From the NCBI GenBank assembly GCA_003024785.1, contig PUQB01000235.1, forward strand, positions 184,649 through 248,648: 64,000 nt of DNA, given 5' to 3'. The notes under the pieces were generated by a model that worked only from the letters and a program-made list of their open reading frames with translations, searched no databases and was not told the origin of the DNA. The translations under genes were made by a program, and so were the position numbers. This document shows, one piece after another, positions 9,545-20,789 of the stretch; the stretch's first letter is position 1, and every line of letters starts with the position of its first letter. The stretch comes from Selaginella tamariscina. Taxonomy: Eukaryota > Streptophyta > Lycopodiopsida > Selaginellales > Selaginellaceae.

Positions 9545-11410
9545 GGTTTTGCCATAGCTTTGGTATTATCATTCCCAACTGACACCATATATTAATCACT
9601 GAACGTGTTTTTGTATAAATACTCAATAATTATTATAGTTACTAGATATTATATTCATTAAAAAAATTATATTTATATGTTTTATAGCAATAAAATCTAA
9701 GTATATTTTACTTACATATTGTAAAATATTTACATAATTATAAAATATATTTAATTTATACTAGCGAACTGCTGATATATATAAATATGGTTCGGCTGAA
9801 AATAAATTGTTCAGTACGATGTAATTAACACAATATATTTACGTACATTACGTGCATGGATGTACGTAAGAATGTTAAACAGATATATTTTCTGTCAGTG
9901 GATTATACAGTTAATATGTTTCATGTATGCGGATATGCATTGTGGTACGCACGTAATTCTCTCACACACACAAACACCAACCTTTTATGGAGTTTTATTT
10001 CTTGATATGCAATATGTATAATTTTACATATTTTAAAAAATAATAATTAATTTTTAATAATAAAAATTATATATAATCGTTCAATCATATTGTGGAATCA
10101 CTGTTATATAGGCAAGCATGGTTACAGAACATAAGCATGGAAGTCATTAAGCCTATGCAAGCCTATTTACACACATTTTCCACACGTTTCACGTCAGTTT
10201 CACATCCCATACATATATGTATAGGTGGAGGTTTCACATTAATAGACAGTTTTACATACACTTTACATCAGTTTCACATCCTAAACCTAGGTGCATTTTA
10301 ATTTCATTTGAGTTTCACATTTACCTATATAGAAATTGGAGGTTTCACAAAGAGATATTTTCTGGAGATAATGTTTAATGACTATAAAATACTTTAACCT
10401 TATTATAATATAAGATTGATATAATCTATTGCATTAAAACAAATCTAAACATAGGTATAAACCATTTCACAAACCAGAAAAATCAAATTCTGATTATATT
10501 TAATAGAACGTTTTACCTAAATTTACTAAGTTAAAGTAGCAGCACAAGATCCAACCGTTCTCACAAGGAAAATATCGGATGGGGTAGTATATCAGCCGTC
10601 GGATTCAAAAACATGTCTCACCTGCAACGAGCCGCTCAGCAGGAAAGCTTGACGGCTGCAGATTTCTCGTACGACAATCTTTCCGGATCGGTTCCTAGCG
10701 GTGCACACTTCGGCGGGCCGCTCTGGTTCATAGGGAATCCTGGACTGTACAAGAGGAGCAGCACACCAGCTTCGGGGATGATTCGGGGTACCCCAAGCTC
10801 CGGCAGGAATTGTTGGAAAATGTGGGAAGCATGATCACGGAGATTGACGCAGGGGAAGATCATTCTTCATCGTCCAACAACCTGATTACGAGCCGACTTC
10901 AGACTCGTTAAGCCGTTCCATGTCTTCTGTTGCCGGCTCGTTTCGCTACATTGCTCCAGGTACGTCATGATATGTATTTGTGTATGGTTTTGCTTGGGTG
11001 TGCATGCATATTTGCATTGTCTGTATATGTATATTAAGCTAGTTCTGTATGTCCACAGATGACAAACATTGTAACAGTATAATTGTGTCTCTAGATGTGT
11101 AGTATCATCCAAAGATGCAAAAGTTACGGATTGTTTGCTAGTCTCTTGTTATTTGGGTTTTATGTGCATAAGTATACATAGATTGATCAGCGTTTAGTCA
11201 CTTTGAATGCATGATATATAATTTTTGTTGGTTTCATTGTCATGTCATAGTTGTGTATATGAACGGAGCGTTTTCTCATTATATTTTACCATACAATGAG
11301 GGGATTGTGGTACGTTTCATGCTTGGCTGTTTAGTCTGACATTTGTGTTTAGATATATCTTTGATGTACACTGCTCCATGCACATATAGCTACATTACTC
11401 CGTGCTTTGA
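9545..11410 (+). repeat. Family A long-TIR unit, copy A2 (left end, leader and kinase remnant)
   Basis: The left end (9545-9960) is the same terminal repeat seen at 12400-13010 and 22632-23310, and inverted at 26890-27690 and 45050-45340. The leader with 'tttcacatc' words follows (10010-10510), then receptor-kinase sequence (10610-10962) and the start of its intron up to about 11410. There the unit breaks abruptly into unrelated AT-rich repeat. The right terminal repeat and the THO5-like cargo are missing. Confidence 0.75.
10610..10962 (+). pseudogene. LRR receptor-kinase remnant (CLV1/BAM-like), copy A2
   Basis: Readable pieces are the end of the LRR ectodomain (DFSYDNLSGSVPSGAHFGG, then FIGNPGLYK), which is the signature before the membrane segment in CLV1/BAM-type kinases, and the piece ending in the AGSF(R)YIAP region before a GT donor at about 10961. 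Almost all of the LRR array, the transmembrane helix and the catalytic core are absent, so it cannot encode a receptor. It keeps TAC-AAG after GNPGL, whereas the copies at 33.9 and 42.2 kb have a stop there. Confidence 0.8.
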
Positions 11411-11411
11411 A

Positions 11412-12270
11412 TGTATATTGGATTCAACAAATATTTTGAAATGATGAGTAAACATTCAAATACAATATATTAATTTTTGAATTGATCACAAATGTAATGT
11501 CTGTACATTTTTGAATTTGATATATATTTTACTTCAAAACTTTTTTTGACACTAAATTTTTTTAAGAAATACTACCAACCAATTGATATAACTTTCAACT
11601 TAACGTCTGTACTTATTTTAAAATTTTGATAAGTGCTAAGTATCTCCCTGTGTAGATTGTGCTAGTTGAAAGTATATTTTAAGATATATGAATTGAACTT
11701 ATACAAAATACTTATAAATATAATAACACTTAATTTATGTACGAACTCACAAATTTTTTTATAACATAAGAGAAGATTATTATATTAGATTTTGAGAATA
11801 TCTAACATTATCATTTAATATAAATTTTTTTTATGTATATGTACACACACATACATATGTACAATATAAAATATAAAATTTTAGAAACTTAAAAAATAGA
11901 AAATGGTTATGTAAATATATTTTGAATATGTTAAATATTTTTAAAATTGTATAAATTATGATGGAAAGTAAAAACCTATTATCATGCTTATATAAATAAT
12001 CGTTATAATAGTTACACTAACTCGTTCACATTTAAGTTCTTCAAAATGAGTAATAAAAAAATTTATAAACAAGAGTGATAATCTCAAACATACTCATTAA
12101 AATATCTAATGTTAAAATTTAAAAGAAAAGTTGACATGCCTTCTTGGGAAAAATTATAATCTTCGTATAATTTATTATAATTCATAACAATCACCCCGGA
12201 GGTCCAACTTAATTTTTTATCAATCTTTCTTACAAGAGTTTATCCTTGTAGTTTGACATCAAATTTTTTA
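11412..12270 (+). repeat. AT-rich repeat shared with 30420-31200
   Basis: The stretch starting 'tgtatattggattcaacaaa' at about 11410 is repeated at about 30425 and inverted near 6330. 11990-12200 shares the family D foldback words. No coding potential is visible. Confidence 0.6.
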
Positions 12271-12399
12271 TTTATGTAATTTAAAATTTATAATCCATAC
12301 TAATTCATATCTACAATACTATATTCTCCATAAATAATAAATAATAAGTAGAAACCCTAAATCTTTCTCTTGAATTTCTTTTATTTAATATTCTATAGG

Positions 12400-13830
12400 G
12401 TATGTTTTATAAACAGTAAAATATAAGTATATTTTACTTACATAGTGTAAAATATTTACATGATTATAAAATATATTTAATTTATATTAACCAGCTACTA
12501 ATATATATAATATGGTTCGGATGAAAATAAATTATCTAATATGATGTAATTAACACAAATATATCTACGTGCACTACGTGCATGTTGGATGTATTTAATA
12601 TTATATACTTAGAGAGTGAAATGAAGGTTAAATGAACGTCATTATGTGTGTGTGTATTTACATATATGCTTATGAATAATGTGTATAAAGCACAAGATAT
12701 CTATATATCTATCTATATATAAAATAGAAGTACGTATTGATGAATATCTATTTATACTTAACTCATATACAGTTTGCTCTAGGCAAACCTCATTTATAGT
12801 GAAACTGTTCATCATTGTAAAATGTATAAAACTGCTATAAAGCATAGGAAATGTTAGTTAACAACAATAATAATAACATATATATTAACATAATAACAAT
12901 ATTATTATCCATTAACAATAATAGTATAATACTTGCAATATAACAATGTCAAACAGATATTCTTTTTCTGTCAGTGGATTATACAGTTAATATGTCTTCA
13001 TGTCTGCGGATATGCATCGTGCTACGCACGTAATTCTCTCACACGCACAAACACCAACCTTTAATGGATTTTTATTTCTTGATATGCAATATGTATAATT
13101 TTACATATTTAGAAAAATACTAATTAATTTTTAATAATAAAAATTAGATATAATCTTTCAGTCAATTGTGTTGTATAGGCAAGCATGGTTACAGAACATA
13201 AGCATGAAAGTACTCACGATCTTCATTAAGCCTATGCAAGCCTATTCACACACAGTTTCCATACGTTTCACATCAGTTTCACATCCTGTATAGGTGGAGG
13301 TTTCACATTCTTCGCATTTTTACACGTACAGGATGTTTTACATCAGTTTCACATCGTAAAGGAGGTGCATTTTAATTTCATATGAGTTTCACATTTACCT
13401 ATATATAAATTAGAGGTTTCACAAAGTTTCACAAAGAGATATTTCTGGACTATAAAATACTTTGACCTTATTATAATATAAGATTGATTAATCTATTGCA
13501 ATTAAACAAATCAAATATTAAACATAGAAATTTGAGTTATAAACCATTTCACAAACCAAAACTTTAAAAAAAATAAATTTCTGATTATACTAATATTACA
13601 TTTAATAAAACGTTTATACCGAATTTTACTAAAGTTAAAGTATTGTTGTCTAGCAGTACAAGATCCAACCGTTAGATCGCCGATCTCACAAGGCAAATAT
13701 CGGATGGGGTAGTAAAACCGTCGGATTCAGAAACACGGTGAATCCAGATGTCGGAATCAATGCAATATTTTATTGACAAGCGGATGATAGTCCGTGTCCT
13801 TGTACAGGGATCACCTGCAACGAGAATCAG
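12400..13830 (+). repeat. Family A long-TIR unit, copy A3 (left end and leader only)
   Basis: The terminal repeat (12400-13010) and leader (13080-13620) are followed by the promoter-like block with GATCCAACCGTTAGATC at about 13661. Similarity to the other copies stops close to 13830, before the first LRR codons. The truncated frames here (for example 13511-13863, minus) are non-coding. Confidence 0.75.
13655..13700 (+). promoter_or_regulatory. Conserved promoter-like block of the captured receptor kinase
   Basis: The words GATCCAACCGTTAGATC and 'ggcaaatatcggatggggtagt' recur near 19560-19612 and 33030-33075, and partly at 10550-10580 and (inverted) 26270-26310, always upstream of LRR codons. 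CCAACGGT-type words are common upstream of plant receptor-like kinase genes (family knowledge). The block therefore looks like the co-mobilised promoter. Confidence 0.45.
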
Positions 13831-13869
13831 CACTGTAGCCAACGAGAGCATATGTGCACGCATATATAC

Positions 13870-14690
13870 TACATTGAAACTTGAAAATTAATACATATAT
13901 ATAGAGAGAGTTTGGCTTACGGAAACATGGGGAGCATGTAACATGTTAAACATGCAATATATTCAGTGTAAATTTCCCTACGCTAACATACACACACAGA
14001 CACCGTTTCTCTCCTGTTTTTATATCGTCTTTCTAACCGCCATTTGTTACTAGCGTGTACAGTTCTATGTGGTCTCCAATTTTCACTAATGACCTCATAA
14101 TTAATCATTCAAGTTTTCAGCCAGATGGATGCATATATAGTGTGTGTGTGTGTGTGTGTAAAAAGAGAGAGAGAGCATATAACTAACACCATTTCACTCG
14201 TATACTAAAGGGTTCACTCTTCATTTTCCTCCTGATAATACAAACATAATATATCGTAATTATATATATCACAAAATACTGTTAGAGTATCTTCTCAAAG
14301 TTTCAGAGTGGCGCTTACCCTAAATGTATTGGCAAATATTCTGTAGAATCTTCTAAACATCTTTAACCTTTAAAATGTTAAAGGTATAAATGAAGTGATT
14401 ATTTAAGGATGATTAATTTAGGATAAGTGAAGACATGTCCAGAAAGAGCGTAACTTTCACAAAGGGACATAGGTAAGCTCAAGACCCCTGAATATGCAAA
14501 AGCAAGAGAAGAGCTCATCTTAAGTACGATGGTTCCGTATACATTCAATGTAAAGGAACAAACACAATCTTTAGTTACTTTAATAATAAGTCACTAAACC
14601 AACTTAAGTTGACATTTTAGTTACTTTAATAATAAGTCACTAAACCAAATTAGGTTGGCATGTCGGACTTGCCCTAAAACTGACAACGGT
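13870..14690. other. Intergenic DNA with exon-like scraps
   Basis: No complete gene. Short coding-like stretches occur at about 14434-14520 (MSRKSVTFTKGHR, then a stop; a second frame reads LKTPEYAKAREEL). 14576-14650 contains a direct duplication of about 40 bases ('tttagttactttaataataa...'). GT and GA microsatellites lie at 14141-14175. Confidence 0.4.
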
Positions 14691-14769
14691 AAATAAAGAA
14701 ATACTTCTTCTTTGGCTTATGAATTACTAAGTCAAGAAAAAGCAAGAAGGTTGAGCCCATGAAAGAGAA

Positions 14770-15430
14770 TATTCAACAGAATAATCACTATGGCATGAAT
14801 GGGAGGGTGGCATGAACATGCAGAGAATATTCTACGGGAGGAGAATATTCTGCAAGATATCCATTACGGTATTAATATGCAGGATAGTATTCTGCAGGAG
14901 GATATTCAACAGACTATTCAACAGAGTATCACATGCAGGAGCATATTTCACATGAGGAGAATTTTTAGACGGATATCCACTACCTGCAAGAGCATAATGA
15001 GAATATTCAACAGCATATTCACTACGGCATGAACATATATCAACAGGACGAGAACATTCTGCAGAATATGCACTATGGCATGAACATGAATAAGAATATT
15101 CAGCAGGAGGATATTCTGCAGAATATGCAGTATAGAATGAACATTCTGCAGAGTATTCTACATGAAGAGGATATTTAGCACGTGCAAGAGGATATTCCAC
15201 AGGAGAAGAATATTCATCAGGATATTCACTACAGCATGAATATGCAGGAGAATATTTTGCAGACAGAGAATATTCGGCAAAATATCCACTACGGCAACGA
15301 GGAGAATATTCAACAAAATGTCCACTACGGCATGAATATGCAGGAGAATATTCCTCAGGGACACTATGGCATGAATATGCCAGAGATATTCAGCAGGAGG
15401 ACCATGGCATGAATATGCAGGAGAATATTC
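14770..15430 (+). repeat. Tandem array encoding Asn/Gln/Met-rich units
   Basis: Degenerate units of about 55-70 bases contain 'ggcatgaa(c/t)atgcag' followed by 'gagaatattc'. In the plus frames they read HYGMNMQENI(L/Q)Q, repeated roughly a dozen times. Three overlapping plus frames (14799-15032, 15182-15412, 15409-15618) show that frameshifts interrupt the array. The reverse strand gives Tyr/Leu/Ile-rich frames that are shadows. Such Q/N-rich repeats are prone to self-association, but the role here is unknown. Confidence 0.75.
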
Positions 15431-15618
15431 ACTGTGAGACACACATTCAGTTGGGTGAGGATGAAGACGTGAGTTCGATTCAGACGCAACTGCTGCATAC
15501 GCTGCCGCCGCTGGATAAATTTAGTAATGACTACCTGATGCAGATGATGATGCAGATGCCGTTGGACGACGACGAACAGATGCCGTTGGATGACGCTATG
15601 TGTGAGTTGTGGAGGTGA
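15409..15618 (+). CDS. C-terminal part of an unidentified repeat protein (acidic tail)
   Basis: The frame continues from the last tandem unit into non-repetitive sequence: an acidic patch (GEDEDVSS), a hydrophobic stretch around LLHTLPPLDKF, a Met-rich segment and the tail MPLDDDEQMPLDDAMCELWR before a TGA. The tail and the following 180 bases are repeated at 8158-8450, where a different (CA-rich) array precedes them, so two proteins or alleles share a 3' end but differ in the repeat. No family is recognised. The start lies upstream and is not resolved because of frame breaks. Confidence 0.45.
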   Translation: MNMQENIHCETHIQLGEDEDVSSIQTQLLHTLPPLDKFSNDYLMQMMMQMPLDDDEQMPLDDAMCELWR

Positions 15619-15810
15619 TTCTGGATGCTGCATAGAATCGTACAAATGAAGGTGATAATAAATAAGTAAATGAGATTTAATAATATTTTTTCATGACATA
15701 ATATATATAAATTCACTGAGGGAGTTTATGTTGATACTTATATTCCAACATATCAATACAGTAAACAACTCGAAAGGTTTACTGTCTATATACACCTTTA
15801 AAGATGACGG
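15619..15810 (+). repeat. 3' flank shared with 8223-8450
   Basis: The non-coding sequence after the PLDD tail, including 'gtaaacaactcgaaaggttt', matches the same region after 8222. This defines the right border of family B at about 8450 and 15805. Confidence 0.7.
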
Positions 15811-18800
15811 TTGTGGTGTGTGCGTGCGTGCACGTGTGATAACGTAACTGGAAGGGGAATTTTGATGGAAGTCCGAACAGTAGCTGGGCTCATTGCAAGA
15901 AGTGACGTTGCATCTCTGATATGTATATTATATTTGTGTGATTCGTGTATACGTATATATGTATATATATGTGTATGCGTGCTTGTGAGTATAGTATAAT
16001 ATAATAAAGTATATTTTTAGTGCTTGATAAGTATACTGTTTAATACTTTAGATTTTATTTTATTTTAATTTTATCTTCCTAATAAAATTAAGTAAAGAAG
16101 TATATATTAATAAAATACTTTAATTGGATGGCTAGATTTTATTTTGTTTTAAATTTTATTTAAGTAACGATAATGGTAGAACAATCAAAATAATTTTAAT
16201 AATTTTATTTAGGGTAACGAGGCATAGTGTAAGTTTTATATTTTTTCAACACATATGTACGTCTATTTTTTGTGCATATGTATTTGTTTAAAAATGTGTT
16301 AAGTTAATCCACTATGTATAATATTTGTACAAATATAATGTGTCTATATCCTAGAATGAAACTCAACCATTTGAAGAATATACACGTGCTTTAAACATAT
16401 ATGTTTTATTTAAAAATAATAAATGTCAGCATATATTAATAGTAAATTAAATTTTATATATGTTGAATACCATACTTTTAATGAAGCTAATTAAGTATTT
16501 TCTATTACATAAAAAAAAAATTCTTTTATTTATTTATACAAATACTTCAAGTTCCTTAAATAAATTAATCAATCTTATCTAAATAAATACATTACATACT
16601 GAGTATATCCATGTACATATTAGATGAATATGTATATGATATATGTTATTAATTACTATATGCACTCATGTGTATATTTTTGTGTTTTTAATCTAGGTAA
16701 TAAGTGTATCATGTGTTTCACAGTAATATACTTAAACATAATTATATACTTATAAGTATACATGTTTATAAAATTATAAATATTGTATCTGTTATCTCAC
16801 TGAATGGCAATTATCAACATCCCTTTTGTAAATTTTATCATTAAAATTTATTAGTTAATTTTATATTATTAAGACCTGTACTTTAAAATTTTGAGTATAA
16901 ATTTCAAATTAAACAAAATTTAAAAAGAAATATTGTAGATTATAAGCTTTTTTATTTTATTAAACAGTAAATTTTAAAATATTTTTATATAACATGTATA
17001 GTATATAAATAAAGATATATATTGTATATTATTTCTAAATTATAATTTCTTATCTAAATTGCAAGATTTTGATAGTATTCGGTGTCATGTCTAATATATT
17101 ATAGTTTAACAACATAGTTATATTGCTCGTTAAAAATGTTTCTATTTGATATTTTGTTTCAAATTAAATTTGAAGTTTCAAATCAATCAGAACATATCCT
17201 GTATTAATCAAAATATGTCCTGTATTAATTAAAATATAAATTATTAAACCATTGATGTTTTTTTTTGTTAACGGAGTGGTGATATATTTGTGTTTTACCA
17301 TATTTGGAAGACAATAATAAGAAATTCTTTTCTCCATAAAATAATAAAGTATATTTAAAAATTATAATCAGGCATACAACGCTCATTCAATGCGTTTAAT
17401 ATTTAAAATATCATAAACTCGATTTTTTAAATCTGCTTAACCTCATACACACATGTGCATATATGTGTGTGTGGACGCACACACACACACATATAAGAAA
17501 TTGTACCCTGGAAACAAATAATTAAAGGCTACACAAATGCAAAGATATGCATACACACATAAGCTCACAACATACATATACACACATGTATACATACACA
17601 CATCCACACACATGGAAACATAAAATACACGTGACAAAACATGTTTATATATAGAGAGAGATTTTATATAATCTTTATTATATATCTATACGAAACCACT
17701 TTCACTTATTACTTTCTTCCTACACCTGTATAATTAATATATTTTTTAAAGCATTTTAATTAAAAAATCATGTGTACAAATTTAGTACTTTGTAGATTAT
17801 ATATAATAATTCTTTAGATCACAATATATTTCTTGATTTTTATCATTTATATAAAAATTATAAATATATGTGTATAAATTAGTATATATATTCTTTGTAG
17901 ATTATATATATAATTATTTAGATATAAATTTTCTTGATTTTATACTATCGTACTTCTGAGCATTTTCATGGGAAAATATGGAGATTTAACGCTCCTTAAA
18001 ACGGAATTATATTTGAATTTAAATAATAATTTGTATTATTGTATTTTTTTTAAAAATTATTAATTACTTTAAAACATGTAATCCAGAGCTTGTCACCGTA
18101 TCAATAGATTTTTGAAGTATTAAGCTTTTAGTTTGTCACAAAATTTATAAGATGCAGTTTTGTTTCTTTAATATAACATTTCAAATGTTATTAATATGGT
18201 TTTCTCAAGCGATTTCATATCATAGTGTGGTGAATAAAAACTCTCTTATACATGCACACAAGTATGACATAGCTTGTTTTTAGGTGTACTATGTATGTAC
18301 ACGCATTTAAATATATTACAAATGTATTACAGTTTTTAAACAGTCCATACAGTGCATGTAGATTTTGTCGTACCAAATCAAATCGGAGTATTTAGATAAA
18401 ATTATAAAAAGACTATGTAATAAAATAAATTATATACATGTATCTATAATAGTTTATAATACGTAAAATAACTATTTTTTAAAGCAAAACAAAGAAATTT
18501 AAAATAAAACCTAAAAAAATTAAATTATAAATGTTCAATTTTAATAATCACATTTATATAGTAAGTTGAAGGTAAAGTTTAGAAATATTTAATTAATTAA
18601 TTAAGTAAGTGTTTATATCTATTATATAAAAATTTATTTTATATACATAAAATTTGCATAGATATTTTAATTCTAGGCAGGAGTGTGGATAATGAAAACC
18701 TATATATAGTCTATGTAATTATTTCTTTCTTTTGAAAGTTATATTGCATAACATGTATATAAATATTGAATTTTCTTCTTTGAATGGATGCTAGTAAACA

Positions 18801-19200
18801 AATCTATATAATATATCAACATATTATAAACAGAATGCAGCAAATCACAGTATGCTTGTCAATCTGGTTTTTAAATTAAATTCAAAGTGATATAAAAGTA
18901 ATCATATTAAAATTAACTTTTTTAATTTTAATTAATCAATCAAGACTTGTTATCCAACGGAGCAAATCAAAGAATATAAGAGTGTTTCATTTTGTGTTTT
19001 ACCATAGTCTTTCCAAACGGATAATAGAGTATAAAATATACTAGAAATTATAATTACACATTATTTTTCACTAACGTACAATTTTAAAAAAGACCACATA
19101 AACAAACTCTAATATAATCAGTATATATATCACTTATACATGTGACACGTGTGTATAATAAAATTTGTGTATGTTCTTAACTATATATCTATGGTAAACA
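15811..19200. other. Gene-free AT-rich DNA
   Basis: About 3.4 kb with no convincing gene. A 62-codon plus frame at 15811-15999 contains MEVRTVAGLIARSDVASLI but has no support beyond being open. CA-rich patches lie at 17440-17630. The remainder is long A/T runs. Confidence 0.6.
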
Positions 19201-19204
19201 CTAT

Positions 19205-20040
19205 TATAGAGATTATTGTTAATACACAGTTTTACATACACGTACAAGATGTTTTACATCAGTTTCACATCGTAAACCTATATATATATAGAGGTGAGTT
19301 TCACATTTACCTATATAGAAATTGGAGGTTTCACAAAGTTTCACAAAGAGATATTTTCTGGACTATAAAATACTTTGACCTTATTATAATATAAGATTGA
19401 TATAATCTATTGCATTAAAACTAATCAAATATTAAACATAGAAATTTGGGTATAAATCAAAGCTTTAAAAAAAACAAAATTCTGATTATACTAAATTATA
19501 TTTAATAGAACGCTTTACCGAATTTTACTAAAGTTGAAGTATTGTTATCTAGCAGCACAAGATCCAACCGTTAGATCGCCGATCTCACAAGGCAAATATC
19601 GGATGGGGTAGTATGTCCACCGTCGGATTCAAACACGCATAAGGTGCGAACACGTGTATTACCTACAATAAAGGTGAATCCAGCTGTCGGAATCAATGTA
19701 ATATTCTATTGACTAGCGGATGATCAGACCAAATTTCAAGCGGTCCGGTGAGCAGATTCGATGAGGCATCGAGCTACCATTGGTGCCGAGAGCTGCAGGG
19801 AGCTATCCGGTGAATCTATTCGGTTCCGAAGAAGTGCTTGTTCTTCTCGAGAATCAGATTTCCGGGCCGATGCCGTCCGAGCTCGGACACTGCAAGACCC
19901 TGATCAAGGTACGTCTTGGTGAAAATCAGCTCTCTGGACTCAAGGCGCTGGAGATGCTGGTACATTCCAGCAATCATCGATGCACCGCTGCTGGATTGTC
20001 AGGAAACCGTCTTCAAGGATCGATTCCACGCGGACTCTGC
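19205..20040 (+). repeat. Family A long-TIR unit, copy A4 (leader and 5' LRR part)
   Basis: The leader begins at about 19205 without the terminal repeat and is followed by the promoter-like block (19558-19612) and the first LRR codons. It then passes directly into THO5-like coding sequence at about 20040. The order is kinase before THO5-like, as in the longer copies, but most of both is missing. Confidence 0.75.
19740..20040 (+). pseudogene. LRR receptor-kinase remnant (CLV1/BAM-like), copy A4
   Basis: The plus frame starting in 19780 gives VLVLLENQISGPMPSELGHC and VRLGENQLSG, which are two plant-type LxxNxxSGxxP repeats. The frame then shifts and the remaining LRRs, transmembrane helix and kinase are absent. 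The segment fuses at about 20040 to unrelated coding sequence (QLVPHLEAFGKPIEVEITGS). Confidence 0.8.
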
Positions 20041-20172
20041 GGATATTCTTCCTACTCTTTTGTATGCTCAACTTGTTCCGCATCTTGAAGCTTTTGGTAA
20101 ACCCATTGAAGTGGAAATCACTGGAAGTGCTAACGAAGTACAAACACTGCTTAAGCAACGTGAAAAAGGTAA
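20040..20172 (+). pseudogene. THO5-like exon fragment
   Basis: The block reads PTLLYAQLVPHLEAFGKPIE then VEITGSANEVQTLLKQREK and ends at a GTAACT donor near 20170. The pattern LYxQL...EAF...IEvEitGS resembles the middle of plant THO complex subunit 5, an mRNA-export factor. This is my recognition from memory, supported by a second THO5-like block 300 bases away. The upstream junction to LRR sequence lacks an intron, so this is a chimaeric remnant and not a working gene. Confidence 0.5.
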
Positions 20173-20317
20173 CTTGTGCACGTGTGTCTATTTATGTGTG
20201 GTACATTACATCTCTCTCTCTCTCTCACGCACACACGCATGCACACACACACGCACGCACACGCAGGCACGCACGTAATAAATAAGCACGTAAGAATATC
20301 AGATAATCTCGGTTATT

Positions 20318-20424
20318 ACTTATAAGAAAATGTGTAGTTTGTTGCAATTAGATGAAGCGTGTATGATAAATAATAATACACACGCTTCATCTAGTTGCAA
20401 CAAACTACACATTTTCTTATAAGT
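20318..20424. repeat. Near-perfect hairpin with arms of about 46 bp
   Basis: The left arm 20318-20364 returns inverted at about 20376-20424, with one substitution and a two-base bulge around a loop of about 12 bases. The arms are not low complexity ('gtgtagtttgttgcaa' and complement). The hairpin lies between two THO5-like blocks on opposite strands, so it may mark the turning point of an inverted duplication; a small-RNA precursor or MITE tip is the alternative. Confidence 0.8.
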
Positions 20425-20477
20425 ATTGTTACTCTAAAAATATTCATTATTTTTGTGTGCGCATGCGTGCGCATGCT

Positions 20478-20620
20478 TACGTTCTCTTGTGGTTGCTCTG
20501 AAAGAAAATCAAGTCCTGCAAGGTGTTGAGCCCATCTGAACCACCTTCGTTTAGAATCATCTGGTATTTTACTTTCTACAGTAAGCTTGGCAGCCTGTAC
20601 TGAGCGACTATACAGTAAAT
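20478..20620 (-). pseudogene. THO5-like exon fragment on the opposite strand
   Basis: The minus-strand block runs from about 20612 to 20485 and ends at a GTAAGC donor. It reads VQAAKLTVESKIPDD then RRWFRWAQHLAGLDFLSEQ. The WAQHLAG(I/L)D motif is characteristic of plant THO5 as I recall it. It is convergent with the plus-strand block at 20040-20172, separated by the hairpin, so the two cannot belong to one working transcript in this arrangement. Confidence 0.55.
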
Positions 20621-20789
20621 ATAATAACAAACTAGTAATGAATAAACTATTTATATGAAGCATGAGATTTATAAAGAGTCGAATTACCTGACTACTTTGT
20701 TTATCCTTGTCCTTTTCCTTTGTGTGTTTCATTCACACGTATATATCTTATGTTCTATTGTATATATACATACGAAGAATCACATAACA

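Noticed and set aside
14434-14520. MADS-box-like start (MSRKSVTFTKGHR) near the Q/N-rich array
   Set aside because: Only a few residues resemble a MADS domain, and a stop follows at once; not enough to call.
14832-15645. Minus-strand Tyr/Leu/Ile-rich frames over the HYGMNMQ array
   Set aside because: Shadows of the tandem repeat; the plus strand leads in frame to a conserved, non-repetitive tail.
15811-15999. 62-codon plus frame
   Set aside because: Ends in microsatellite sequence and shows no conservation with other copies of the flank.
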